Assembly: GCA_000469685.2 (NCBI GenBank)
Contig: LS997563.1
Span: forward strand, 29,343,897-29,407,896
Source of the DNA: Haemonchus contortus
Taxonomy: Eukaryota; Nematoda; Chromadorea; Rhabditida; Trichostrongylidae
Direction of reading: 5' to 3'
Length of the DNA: 64,000 bases
Shown here: positions 35,341 through 51,882 of the stretch, piece after piece
How positions within the stretch are numbered: position 1 is the stretch's first letter
Layout of the letters: each line of letters opens with the position of its first letter
Made by a program: the position numbers and the translations under genes
Notes under the pieces: model-generated
Database searches by the model: none
Told to the model about the DNA's origin: nothing
Seen by the model: the letters and a program-made list of their open reading frames with translations, nothing else

Positions 35341-38300
35341 TCACTTGCTAGCGGCGCTGGGTGTTGGTGCTGAAAGGTTTACCATAAATGGAAAGCTGGA
35401 GCACCGTTGCTCTCGTTTCGGAACTTACCAGCCTGGGGTGAAATTGACCGTAACGTTATGTATACGTGAATTACGGTCGCAAGCAAAGGCACCGAGAATG
35501 CCAGCAGTACAATCCCTGAAGAAAATCATTCAGAAAGCTCAGATTTCGGCCTTCCATCAGCATGCTGTCTCTAAGGAAAAAACTCAGAAGAAGTGAAAGG
35601 GCGAACCACAACGTTAGCCGTTCACTGGTCAACTGAGGTGATTACAACTTGAAGTTGCATTTCTGAACTTCCAGAGAACAAAGTTCTGATCCTTATTCAA
35701 ACAAACCTGCTCTGAACATCAGATTTTCGATGAGACTAGCATTCTCCTCCAGGCCAATGATCAGCTGCTCCGAGCAGTCACGATCGTAAAGGGTGCCGAT
35801 GGCCTGTTTGTTACGGTCCAAGTAGTGCTCGTACGAAGTGGGATTCTGAAAGCTTGTCTACAACCCACTGAAATTTGTAATCTGCACGTGATGCAAATAG
35901 AGCCATGAAAGGGTATTTAGAAGAAAGTCATAAAGTGAGAGTCCAATCGTTGTTATTCGGTCCTTAGTAACCTAAAACTCGACAAATGTATGAATAAAAT
36001 TGAGGTTGATCAGCGACGGCTCTGAAATAGCCGTTGCTTCAGCTAGCCGGACGGTTCTATGACACACCGAAAAAAAGAGAAGAAATGGTCCCAGGAATAT
36101 GCAGCAGCTTTCGTAAAGAGAGAAGTAATCGAGTCACGCCATTGTTCACAAATCGTCGGTGGATGAGAATATGATGGCTATCATTCAGTTCAATTTCGTC
36201 CCAATGAATTCGCAGTAGTTTGTCTTTAAATTCGAGATCTTTGTATTGTGAAAAGGCAATCGGTCAGTCGCCTACCCAGCGCAATTCAAAGACGTTCAGT
36301 GCCGTTTCGACATCGTTGAAATCAGTCGGATTGGCGAAGTTTCGCTGATAGCGAGAAATTCCGATGTGTTCACATTTCATGCCAGACGTTAGATTACAAC
36401 ATGACCACGGGAGAGAGTAGAGCTCCCTGAAAAATCACTATTCAGTAAGGTAAAAAAAACAAGAGGTACCTAGTGTGATTATCGATTTTCCACGGGGATG
36501 GGTTCCGGTTTTTTTCATGCATGGAGTAAGCATTTCAGAAAGGTTGAAAAAGGGAATCCAGCTTTTTCGTTCAATGATTCTACCAATGCCATACATCATG
36601 AATTCTTCAACTACTGTGATAAACAATGAGGTTTCGTGACCTCAGTCTTCCCATTTCTAGGATGCGCGCCGTATTCGTCTTTCGTTTAGAATTGCACAAG
36701 GCATTGCATACATATGTGGCCTATATAATGAATTGCGGTGGCCAGCTTATTTACAAGTCAGTGCTTTCATCCTCTTGAACGAGTCTGGTACCAGTCGACC
36801 CGAAAAGGAACGACTTAGTTGGCATGGATGAGCGTTTGTCCGGGATTCGATCCCCGACCAAGCGTTATGAGTGCACCACGTGCAACCACATCACCTAAGT
36901 CTCGATCGTCATCATTTGGGAATGAGCTCGCATCCATTCTCTTTCCTCTTCGTTCCCCACATCCTGTATGGTGGCAAACGGAGGGATCCCGCTGAACAGC
37001 TCGTTTCCTCAGAATAATGTTCGATTATGTAATGTCTCGTGGAATCCCACTGCTTCCCATTCTGCTGGGGGTGGTAAGGTTCTCAGCTGTACAGTAGGTG
37101 ACTTTCGTCAACTATTCAATGTAGGCTAAACATGTATTTGAACTTCCCTACGACCCACATCGGATAAAACATTGTGTTAGGTTCTTTGCTCGTATCCCTG
37201 GACACTGAAGGAACAGTAGGTACGACGAATGACAGCCAAATATCCACATTCTGAGACTAGTTGTTCAAATACTTACCTTATCACGTTGGGATAGGTCTCA
37301 TCCAAAGAGTAAGAGTCATACCATATATTCCAAGGGTGATCACTATTTGTGTAAGTCCCTGGAAGCATAGAGCATAGGGGGTCACCGTATGAATACAGTG
37401 AGGAAAAGCTGCTAGCAATCTTTCCCATACAAAATCAAGAATCGCTCACCATTGTTCAGCTCAAATCCTCCCTTCATTCCGCAACATTTAAACTTCTGCT
37501 GAAGCCGATTAACTTCCTGGAAAGGGTCATAGTTAGTCTATTCCTTGATTGCACCCAATAAAGGGCAACGTTGGAGCGGGTGTGGTGCGATTCGTGCGAT
37601 TCTGGGTGCGCACGGCAAATTGTGCGGCGAAATTCGGTGCGATTTGAACGACTGCAGCGTTCATCATTGGGGCCTAAATTCGAAGTAAAGTAGGTTAGTA
37701 GGATTGTCTGACCCTACTAAAGTACTTTACTTCAAGTTTGTGCCCCAATAATAGGTGCAAGAGTCGTTTGAATCATCGCGAATTTCGCCGCACAGTTTGC
37801 CGCGCGCACCCAGAATCGCACGAATCGCACGTCCCCCCGTTGGAGCGGTTCTTTAGCAGGTCGGCCGCCGTATCGTGTTGTAATCTAAGCAGAAAACCTT
37901 GAAATTTAGTTGTCAGGTTGCTATAAGTGGTATATCTGGGCATGGGCGTGGCTCACTCGGGTCAAACAGTTTCGGTCAGGTTCGGAGTTAACCTCTTGTC
38001 AGAGTGGGTGGAACCCAATAGGTCCGAGCAGCAAATGGTAATCAGCACAAATACAAGGAAAAGGTGAAAGGTGTTTGGAGTGCACAATTGGAGCGCACAA
38101 TAATCAGGTCGGATCCGGAAATCAACTCCCTAGAGACTGGAGAAAAGGCGGGGCTCGGTTCTGGTGATTATATTTGTACAGAGAATTGATAGTTGTCTCG
38201 CGACGCCTAGCAGCTCCGAGCCGCGATATAGCCATCAAGGACTCAGCGTACGCTAACGTGAGTCATTACAAATTCGAGTCTCCTGGCCGGCCTGATACAA

Positions 38301-41300
38301 AATGGGTAAATTATTTACAGGATTAAAAATTTCGGTGCTAAGTGGGTTGGGGGGGACCACGCGGAGCGGCTGCCCCGCGGCACACTGCGCTCTCCAGCAA
38401 GATAGTTGTGGGCCTGAGTCTGGGAAGGAATGGTAAGGTTGTACTGATGTGTTTCGTGATTCAGAACAAACAATATGCTTGCATATTATGGATGCACTTC
38501 GTCTGAGCTGATAAAACATTTTTTAGTAAAGGGAGGGGCTCCGGGGGTGGGTGAGATGGTTGTCTTGTGTAAAAAGCTGAGATGAGATAAAAGTTGGACG
38601 TCTAACTGGCTCACCCACCCCGGAGCCCCCCCCCCCTTCCTAAAATTAGGTGAAAAATACACAGTTACAACATAAAAAACCATGAAACGTCCCTAAACAC
38701 CGTTTCGGCAGGGTGCCGCACCGCGTGGTACCCCCCTCTTCCCCAATCCACTTAGCACCAAAATTTCCTTGAAGCTCGCCTGCGGTGTACAATTCTCGAA
38801 ATATTAAATTTTCGAAATGTTTTTTGGACCTCGTAACACTGTGCATATGACGCTTTCACATTTCGATCCCAGCCGAAACGGGACATTAGATACATCCCCA
38901 TTTTATCAATAAACGTTTTCTATGCATGTGCCAAACCCGGAAGGGTGGTAAAATGATAATAATAATAAAATAAATAATGATAATAATAATAATAAAATGG
39001 AAATCTCAAGCCGCTTACAGCGCGTTTAGGGCAGGTTGCCTTGCAGTGTACCAGTTTCTAAAGTAACGGAACTTTTCCTCGATTGCGGCATTCTCCCTTG
39101 CGGCATGCGGCAAATGTCACTGCAATTACCGTACTCACCCCGCCCCCGCCAATCGATATGACGCAATATTTTTCGTTGGTTGCCTTTCTTTCTTATTGGT
39201 TTTGATCGTTTCTTATCTTTCTTTTTCTTGTTTTTCATGTTTATTAGACTTGATTAATTAAAATGACTCCTCCTATATTAGCGACGATCAATACCGCATT
39301 GGAATTGAAGGAAGCGGTCAGCCAATTCAAATAATCAAAGGAATCCCTACCTCACAAATTGCGTGCTTCAATCTTGGGTGAGCCTATTTAGTTCCACGTC
39401 TAATTACTTCGCACCTTCGTCGCCCATCCACTCACCCGCCTGTGGGGTGGCCTCGCTTAATTGGTCGGCTGCTGACCTCTCTGCCACACAGCCATACTCA
39501 GGAGTACCAATATCGGTTATATGATTAAGAAACTTCTAAATCATGAAAAATAATAAGGCAAAATAGACAGGCAAGACAAAATAAAAATAATAATAATAAG
39601 GCAAAACAAAAAAATAAATATGCAACCTTTAATAATGCAAGGCTAAAGTAATGATTGGAAAAATCATAGGATGGGGAAAAGGATTTATCACAACGTGTAA
39701 GCAGTCATTCTCACAAGGCGCCTGCAGGCAAACTAGTTGACAGAGTGACCTTTCAAGCTTTTTTAACACCCTCTATCGCTTTCTCTGGACACCGCCAGCA
39801 GGTCACTTGAAGCTATTCAAATATGTGGATGAAAGCATCATAAATCACCTCTGTAGTGTGCTTGTCATCGCATGAGCACTGAGTTCGACTACAGAGCTTT
39901 CTCGGCTTCAACTCAGGATTAGCTGCTACTGTTGCTCCTTCTTACTCCTACGGATCCCTGCACTTAGCTAGCCTACCACAATACACTCTATTTCATGTAT
40001 CTGCACCCTTTCCACCCCTTGCAACTTCCCTTTCTGTTCCCTCGAGTGCAGTAGCTCCGAATTCCTTTTATGTTCATCCTCAGCATCTGAAAGCACTGTG
40101 AGCTCTGTCAACCAAAACCCTTCGTTTTTAGAAACCCTAGGGGCAGCTACAGCTCCTCAAATCCGGAGTACACCTAAATGGCGAAAGGCAGGTAGGTAAG
40201 CAAGGGAAGAAAGCATCACGTTCTAATCTATCGGGACCAAGTGGATGGAGAATGGATCAAGTGAGCAGGAAACAGAGCAATTCTGCAGGAAAATGTCTAG
40301 ATAAGTCACCGATAATGCTTCTTATTTTCCTTATAATATAAAGAATTTGAATTTTCAATTTTATTGTCCTGACTGCATATCATTTTGAAATGTGTAATAA
40401 TAACAAATGATAATATAATAATATCAGTAATGATAATAACACAGTTTCCAATCCATAGGATCAATACCAGTTCACTCAGACTGCCAGAGAGGTCACAACC
40501 AACTAATTAAGCGAGGTCACCCCACAGGCGAGTCAGTGGATGCGCGAGAAAGGTGCGAAGTAATTAGAAGTGTGGAGCCGTGGAACTAAATACCGACTCC
40601 CCTCCAATCTTCCATCGCAATCCTGCGATACGCGGCGGGTGCGGCGTGCGCGACTCCATCTTCGGGGAAATGTTCCCGGACCTCAGTTCCTAGTTGTTTA
40701 GTCATTGTGGGTCAGGGAACCTCTCCCCTAACACGGCGTCGCACACGCCGCACCCGCCGCCTGTCGCAAGATTGCGATGGAAGATTGGAGCGTGCAATTT
40801 GTGAGGTAGGGAGTCCTTTAATTATTTGAATTGGCTGGCAGCTCTTTTCAATTCCAATGCGGTCTTGATCGTCGTTTATATAGGAGAAGTCATTTTAGTT
40901 AATCAAGTTTAATAAACATGAAAACTAAAAAGAAACAGAAGAAAAAACAATAAAATCCAATGAAAAAGCAAGCCAGCCAAAGAAAAATATCGCGTCCTAT
41001 CGATTGGCGGGAGGCGGGGTGAGTACGGTAATTGCAGTGACATTTGCCGCATGCCGCAAGGGAGAATGCCGCGTTAGGGAAGAAGTCCCGTTACCCAGTC
41101 ATTGTTATACTTGGTGAAAGGCATCTCGTTAGAAGCCACTAACCAGTCGGGAGTGTATTTAGAAGCTTCAGCGGATGTCGCGCTAGGAACTCTAGCAAAT
41201 CACAATAAGATTCGGCGTGGCAAGTCAACCAGTGGCTGCTTTCATAGTTCGCCAGCTGGCGCGTCGGGGCACTCGGGAGACGTGCGATTCTGGGTGCGCG

Positions 41301-42176
41301 CGGCAAATTGTGCGGCGAAATTCGCGATGATTCAAACAACTCCTGCGCTTATCATTGGGCACAAGCTTGAAGTAGAGTACTTTAGTAGGGTCGGACAATT
41401 CTACTGACCTGCTTAACTTCAAATTTGGGCCCCAATGATAAATGCTGCAGTCGTTCAAATCGCACAGAATTTCGCCGCGCAATTTGTCGCGCGCACCCAG
41501 AATCGCACGAATCGCACCACACCCCGGGGCGCTGACGTAAAACGAATGAGTAGGTATGTAAGGAATCTACGTCTGTTGCATTTTATTTTACGGTTCTGAC
41601 CTGTATTGACCGTGAAATTAAATGCAACAGACGTGGACTTCTCGCACACGAACTAATTTGTTTTACATCAGTGCGCAGGCGGACTTCGAAAGCAGGCAGT
41701 GGTTAGCTACCCCGTCAAGGGCTTATCGAAGCAGTCGTAGTGATTTTTAGATGTTGAACGTAGTACCTTCATGTAGTTGTCGTCTTTCGTGGCGAAGCGA
41801 ATTAAATGTGCAAGATTCTTCATGACTGTTTCGCGCACTTCATCACTGTTGAAAATATTTTGGAACAAATTGCCTAAAACCTTAATGTCTGCTTATGGCT
41901 GTATTTCGAAAAGCTCGGTCGCTTTATCTGTGGCTATTGAATGAAAAGATAATTCGAATTACAGAAACCTTGAAGAATATCTATCTCACGTTGTTGAAAA
42001 ATCTTATACCTGAAATCAAGCCTACCTGCCGCAACAAGCACTAGTCCATAAATAATATGTGCTATGAATAGGGCAATAAGGCGATATAGGGTGCGATTGG
42101 CAGATGGTAACGTGAAGCTGAAAATGATGCCTATAGTGTTTAGCAGGCCAAAAGAGGCCAAATTGCGGCCACACGT
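35341..42176 (-). CDS. Tetraspanin (TM2-TM4 and large extracellular loop; TM1 exon not found)
   Basis: Exons on minus: 42026-42176, 41767-41873, 37450-37516, 37277-37358, 36276-36426, 35707-35845, 35429-35515 and 35341-35369 (813 nt, 270 residues plus stop), all in phase with consensus GT/AG sites. Exon 1 as found encodes two membrane helices around LLNTIGIIFSFTL and LIALFIAHIIYGLVLVAAG. The large loop has the diagnostic CCG (FKCCGMKG), a second double cysteine (WSCCN) and later single cysteines (GMKCEH, DRDCSEQ). TM4 is IVLLAFSVPLLATVIHVYITL, with a short tail ending AASK. The first helix and start codon should lie beyond 42176. I could not find them, and the inverted duplication starts about 0.6 kb away. 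The 4.2-kb intron 37517-41766 is filled with MITEs. Tetraspanins organise membrane microdomains; the specific role is unknown. Confidence 0.85.
37580..37837. mobile_element. Palindromic foldback MITE, copy 1
   Basis: The two halves (about 37580-37700 and 37715-37837) are near-perfect inverted copies: 'ggtgcgattcgtgcgattctgggtgcg' against 'cgcacccagaatcgcacgaatcgcac'. CGTTGGAGCGG flanks it at 37569-37579 and 37838-37848. Further copies are at 41270-41525 and 42262-42491. Confidence 0.8.
38326..38766. repeat. G/C-rich foldback element
   Basis: Outer arms AAAATTTCGGTGCTAAGTGG and CCACTTAGCACCAAAATTT enclose an inner inverted pair, 'ggaggggctccgggggtgggtgag' (38530) and 'ctcacccaccccggagccccc' (38610), with C and G homopolymers. 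No coding sequence is seen. Confidence 0.65.
38950..39000. repeat. AAT/ATA microsatellite
   Basis: An imperfect ATA/ATG triplet run (aataataataaaataaataatgataataataataat). Similar runs occur near 39575-39620 and 40400-40440. Confidence 0.8.
39061..40680. mobile_element. Larger relative of the 9-bp-TSD MITE family, about 1.6 kb
   Basis: It starts AAGTAACGGAACTTTTCC and ends GGAAATGTTCCCGGACCT, the family termini. The flanks CAGTTTCTA and CAGTTCCTA differ at one base and would be the 9-bp target duplication. Subterminal segments are inverted too: 'gttccacgtctaattacttcgcacctt' near 39390 and its complement near 40555-40590. The interior holds AT microsatellites and no transposase. A 388-bp family member sits 20-30 bp past its right end. 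Confidence 0.6.
40709..41096. mobile_element. 388-bp MITE with 9-bp TSD (Mutator-like), copy 2
   Basis: AGTCATTGT flanks it exactly at 40700-40708 and 41097-41105. It is the same length as copy 1 (2852-3239), in opposite orientation, and highly similar throughout. Both copies are well preserved, implying recent activity. It sits inside the tetraspanin intron. Confidence 0.88.
41270..41525. mobile_element. Palindromic foldback MITE, copy 2
   Basis: Same family as 37580-37837, with arms 'gtgcgattctgggtgcgcgcggcaaattgtgcggcgaaattcg' and the complement ending 'ccagaatcgcacgaatcgcaccac'. The left terminus is altered. Confidence 0.75.
41529..41676. mobile_element. Small palindromic MITE
   Basis: Outer ends GCGCTGACGTAAAACGAAT and ATTTGTTTTACATCAGTGCGC and inner arms ACGTCTGTTGCATTTTATTT and AAATTAAATGCAACAGACGT make a foldback of about 148 bp. 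It abuts the preceding foldback element. Confidence 0.65.
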
Positions 42177-42261
42177 CTGCCCATGTGTATATCGGTCAAC
42201 TACTCTTGAATGAGAGCGGCCAAGTGCGACGAATGAAATTTCTGTTATACTTGGCGTTCAT

Positions 42262-42491
42262 TCTACCAATTCTGGATAGACACGGCAGATTGCGCGGCGA
42301 AATTCGTTGCGATTTGAACGACTTTCAGTGCCTTCCAATGGGGCACAAACTCAAAGTAGAGTGGATTGGTAGGGTCAGTTGATACTAATAATCTACTCTA
42401 CTTCAAATTTGTGCCCTAATGATAGGCGCCAGAGTCGTTTAAATCACCACGAATTTCGTCGCGCGGTTTGCCGCGTCCATGTAGAATTGGG
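42262..42491. mobile_element. Palindromic foldback MITE, copy 3
   Basis: More diverged member of the 37580-37837 family. It retains 'gcgcggcgaaattcgttgcgatttgaacgact' and its partner 'agtcgtttaaatcaccacgaatttcgtcgcgcgg'. Confidence 0.7.
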
Positions 42492-43943
42492 TAATGTTCC
42501 GTCCACCGTAAGATGAGTGAATTTATAGCATTGGATCGGTGTATAATAAAAGAAAAGCGTTAGTAACTTATCTAGCAATCCATGAATGGTTAAAATTTGC
42601 ATGAGGACGGTGTAGGATCGAACTGCACTGTTAACAAGACCATCACGAGGGAAAAAAGCGTGATGCATGACGATTACTCAGCCGCAGAGCGACGTATTAC
42701 TGGGCCGTCAAAATGTTGATGGCATACCAGCTTTTCGCAAAAATTTCAGCGATGCAGAGAGCACATCCACATCCTCTGCTAGTGGAGCAAGACTACCCTT
42801 GTTGCCCACCGGTCTAGTGCGCATTTCGAATTCGCGCTCTTCATTGAAATTGACGGCTCATAATTTGCTTCGGAAATGCATTCTGCAGTTTTGATAAAAT
42901 GCTCGTGCATAGTTTTTCAGTTTCAATACTGATATATCTAGTCCAACATGCAAAACTTCGCGAAAACCTGAAACTTTTTTTTGGCGCAAACCACTACGTG
43001 ATTCTTTTTGGAAAGCTGCTACATTTCTCACGCGAAGAACAAAATATTCTTGTCAAAGGGTCGTTGGTGTGAATGATTTTGAGGTAAAAATCGGTTTGTC
43101 CTTCACTTCTCTCGTACATGCGCAACTTAGAATACGGTAAACTACCGTACATACCGGAAAAAGAGACTAACGGTGATAATGGGAGCAACAGTGCTAGTAA
43201 CAGCGACAAGGTGCGGGTTATTTAGTGCTGTTCTAGGCCCTTCGTCACTTAATGTGTTTGAAACTATGTGGAAGGGAATGCACATGAAAGAAGGGATCTA
43301 TCATTGTATATACATAGATGACGCCACAATGAAGAGGTACCATTAAGTGATAAGAACAAGCTTTGAAAGGTGATTACTAGTATTTTCTTACTCTGGTCTT
43401 AGTCTTATTTCAACGTTATCTTGCTTATTTGACCTAGGCCAATCAGCCCATAGATCGGTCACAGACAACAACGATCTGATACTAAGTTACGCCGCCATAA
43501 TGCTCTTGAATAGGCGAGTTCGTCAATTTTCGGCAAAGCTTGAATCAACAGTACGAAGCAGACGAAGACGTGCCATTCAATTAGCCATAAGGTATAGACA
43601 TGAAAATTGTTAGCTGCGGTGCATACAAGGACTAATTTGTCAGCCACTCATCACCTAGAAAAGGCTCGTCTGCTAGCAGAATTTCGACATTTTTCCATCG
43701 ATATCGCGCGGCATCTACCTAGTTACTTGTGCTACTGTGCCATCAGCAAGGAGAAACTGCTAGCTGTACGTTCAGGGCCATTCCACTGTTTTCGTGAAAC
43801 GTCGTTATGCGAAGAGGCAAAGACTGGAATTCAAGGACCTGCATGAGAAGGAGTTTGGTCTGTACTGATTGAGAAAGTTTACCCATATAAATATTATAGC
43901 TTATTATTGAATTTATTGATTTGCCCATCATCCGGTTGACACG

Positions 43944-46199
<2,256 letters not shown>

Positions 46200-46782
46200 C
46201 TGGATGACTGGAATAGTAGTGACAGAAAATTTTTGAGTTAATATTAGATCAAATGTATTGATGTGTGAGCTGTTGACGGCGAAGCGCACAATGACCAAGT
46301 TAGAGACAATCGAGGTTCGACAGAATTCCACCCAAACTCCCATCTAACCTCCCTATGAGTATACTGGACTCACTCTCATAGATGCGAACTTTAGTGTGTT
46401 TGCCAAGGGTCACTGAACATCCGGGCTTGATGATTTACTTTATCCATGTTGGCTAAGTGATTAGCTAGGATTAAAGTTCACGGTGTGATGAGCGAAAGAT
46501 CGGAGTGTTTTCAAGTTTAGCTCAACCACCATCGGCCTGAAGCGATACCCTTGAAAGAGCCGCATCAAAACAAATTTTTCTCAGCTCAGGGGTTGAACTG
46601 ATTACCCGAAATCAAGCGTTTTCAAGAGATTTCGAAATTTGTGGGTCAATTGTAGGAAAGATGGGGGATTCCCTGGTCCCGCGGCATTCCTGTCAACATA
46701 GGACGATGCTGAAATTACTCTGAAGGCAACAAGAAAAGAACGAAGCAACTGAATGCGTTGGTCTTCAGCTGAGGGCTTCAGC

Positions 46783-46790
46783 CTTTTATA
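46783..46790 (-). promoter_or_regulatory. TATA-box candidate, left protease copy
   Basis: TATAAAAG on minus, about 590 bp upstream of the ATG. It is conserved in the right arm at 48058-48065 although the surrounding sequence has changed by small indels. The distance to the ATG leaves room for a long 5' outron removed by trans-splicing. Confidence 0.4.
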
Positions 46791-48057
46791 GCCGATATTC
46801 TGGTTCCATATTACCCTATGAAAAGAGGGTTTGTTTGAAGCTATCATTATTAATGCGATGTAATTCTGAAATGGAATGCCCATTTCCAAAAGATTATCCA
46901 AGGGAGTCGCTGTGTCAACAAGCCTCAGGACATTTTGCTGCCAGAGAAGCGCCACTTAAACATCCCAAATGTAAGCTATTGTTATTTGGATAGCCTCTTT
47001 CTGCTCTGAGTCGTTGAAAAGCAGTATCGCGTATTCCATAGCGCTGCCAGTCAAACAGGCACTAACTACCGTAGCCCTATGCTCACCCTGAGAGCACCAT
47101 AAAATCATCCGAAAAAGAAGGCATCGGAGTTTGAGGCTAAGAGCCCTCTCCAATGAAGATTTGGAGGGATGTGACAAGAAGGACCTCGCTCTGGAGCTCA
47201 AGTAACGGCAGAGGATGCCGCAGGTAAAAGGAAGCGGGACACCTACCAAAAATAGCGGACCCTTCGACGGACCACAAGTAACAATAGGGAAGAAAGAGAG
47301 GAAGAAATCGAAGAAGAAAATATGATCCGTTCGGTATAGTGGTACAACACATAGGGAATCCGCTCCGTTGCTTTGTTCACAGATTTGCTCAACTTATTCA
47401 AAACACAGATTTAATATCAGCGTTCGTGATCACCTAGGGCAGTATACATCTCATCTCGAATGGTCTCTGCGGTCAGGTAGCCTTCCCTTGTAAGGCTAAT
47501 GAGCATCAGCCAAGTATGAATTGTCAGTACTGTAACCAGAAGTTCACAGTATGTCACCCGTTCACGTGATGTACATATATACTGTAGAAAACAACCGTTC
47601 TGATTTTTCAGTCCACTCCACCCTATTCATTTCTGTTTCAGAGCGGTATAGCGGATAAAACTGCCGATATCAGCGATGGATGCACAGTAGTTAGCAAGAA
47701 ATTGGAAATCGCATCCCGTTCTTCTTTGTCCTCTGACCATCGAATACTTATTTGAGAAAAACTAAAATCAAAATATATTCCTTGCAATACGCTGATACCA
47801 ACTACTCTTCGCTAATAATAGAAGATGGGCAACAGCTTGCTTCTCCCTTCTACAGTACCTGTACTTGATCAAATGCCTATTGACCGGTGGCAATATATAG
47901 AAGGTGATACTATTTTTAACGACTCAGAGCAAAAACAGGCTATCCAAATAGCAATAGCGAACACCTGAGGCTTGTTGACACAGCGATTCCCTTGGATAAT
48001 CTTTTGAAAATGGGCATTTCATTTCAGAATTAGGTAATATGGAACCAGAATATCGGC

Positions 48058-48065
48058 TATAAAAG
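48058..48065 (+). promoter_or_regulatory. TATA-box candidate, right protease copy
   Basis: TATAAAAG followed by GGCTGAAGCCC, mirrored at 46783-46790. The two protease genes are therefore divergently oriented around the palindrome centre. Confidence 0.4.
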
Positions 48066-48644
48066 GCTGAAGCCCTGAACCAGCAACGCATTCAGTTGCT
48101 TCGTTCTTTTCTTGTTGCCTTCAGAGTAATTTCAGCATCGTCCTATGTTGACAGGAATGCCGCGGGACCAGGGAATCCCCCATCTTTCCTACAATTGACC
48201 CACAAATTTCGAAATCTCTTGAAAACGCTTGATTTCGGGTAATCAGTTCAACCCCTGAGCTGAGAAAAATTTGTTTTGATGCGGCTCTTTCAAGGGTATC
48301 GCTTCAGGCCGATGGTGGTTGAGCTAAACTTGAAAACACTCCGATCTTTCGCTCATCACACCGTGAACTTTAATCCTAGCTAATCACTTAGCCAACATGG
48401 ATAAAGTAAATCATCAAGCCCGGATGTTCAGTGACCCTTGGCAAACACACTAAAGTTCGCATCTATGAGAGTGAGTCCAGTATACTCATAGGGAGGTTAG
48501 ATGGGAGTTTGGGTGGAATTCTGTCGAACCTCGATTGTCTCTAACTTGGTCATTGTGCGCTTCGCCGTCAACAGCTCACACATCAATACATTTGATCTAA
48601 TATTAACTCAAAAATTTTCTGTCACTACTATTCCAGTCATCCAG

Positions 48645-50900
<2,256 letters not shown>

Positions 50901-51882
50901 CGTGTCAACCGGATGATGGGCAAATCAATAAATTCAATAAAAAGCTATAATATTTACATGGGTAAACTTTCTCAATCAGTACAGACCAAAAGATGAGAGA
51001 ATTATTATATAAACCTGAGTGGGTACTCCTTCTCATGCAGGTCCTTGAATTCCAGTCTTTGCCTCTTCGCATGACGACGTTTCACGAAAACAGTGGAATG
51101 GCCCTGAACGTACAGCTAGCAGTTTCTCCTTGCTGATGGCACAGTAGCACAAGTAACTAGGTAGATGCCGCGCGATATCGATGGAAAAATGTCGAAATTC
51201 TGCTAGCAGACGAGCCTTTTCTAGGTGATGAGTGGCTGACAAATTAGTCCTTGTACGCACCGCAGCTAACAATTTTCATGTCTATACCTTATGGCTAATT
51301 GAATGGCACGTCTTCGTCTGCTTCGTACTGTTGATTCAAGCTTTGCCGAAAATTGACGAACTCGCCTATTCAAGAGCATTATGGCGGCGTAACTTAGTAT
51401 CAGATCTTTATTGTCGGTGACCACCTATTACCTGATTGACCTAGTTCAAATAAGCAAGATAACGTTAAAGTAAGACTATTCTCGTAGATAGGTGTGTAAT
51501 AACTGACTATCTTTATTTGTTATCATTGCTTAGAATTTGATTTGACATTCCTTACTATATATTGCGCTCGCGGCAGGTTCTCTTTTTGCGCGAAAATTCG
51601 ATATCCCCTGATTAAATACCTGTACAAGTTCTACGCCTAAGGATGAGGCATACAATGCATGCATAAGCATGTATAGCCGGGCTGGTAAAAGCATAAAATG
51701 TATGTCGTTATTTTCCTAGGTGTACCCTACATCAGAAAGTCAATTTTGCAAGCGTCCATTTGGTTGAGTACCATCTTTCTAGATATTCCTTCGATAATGT
51801 GGAAAAATATTAGCAATCTTATTCAAAGCTTGTTCTTATCACTTAATAATACCTCTTCATTGTGTCGTCATCTACGTATATA

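Noticed and set aside
36820..36880. tRNA-like 'gggattcgatccccgacc' B-box phrase
   Set aside because: No matching A box or cloverleaf around it; likely a SINE scrap.
51232..51420. 62-codon frame downstream of the protease, mirrored at 43459-43647
   Set aside because: It is conserved between the arms only because the DNA is; it starts near no splice or trans-splice signal and resembles no family.
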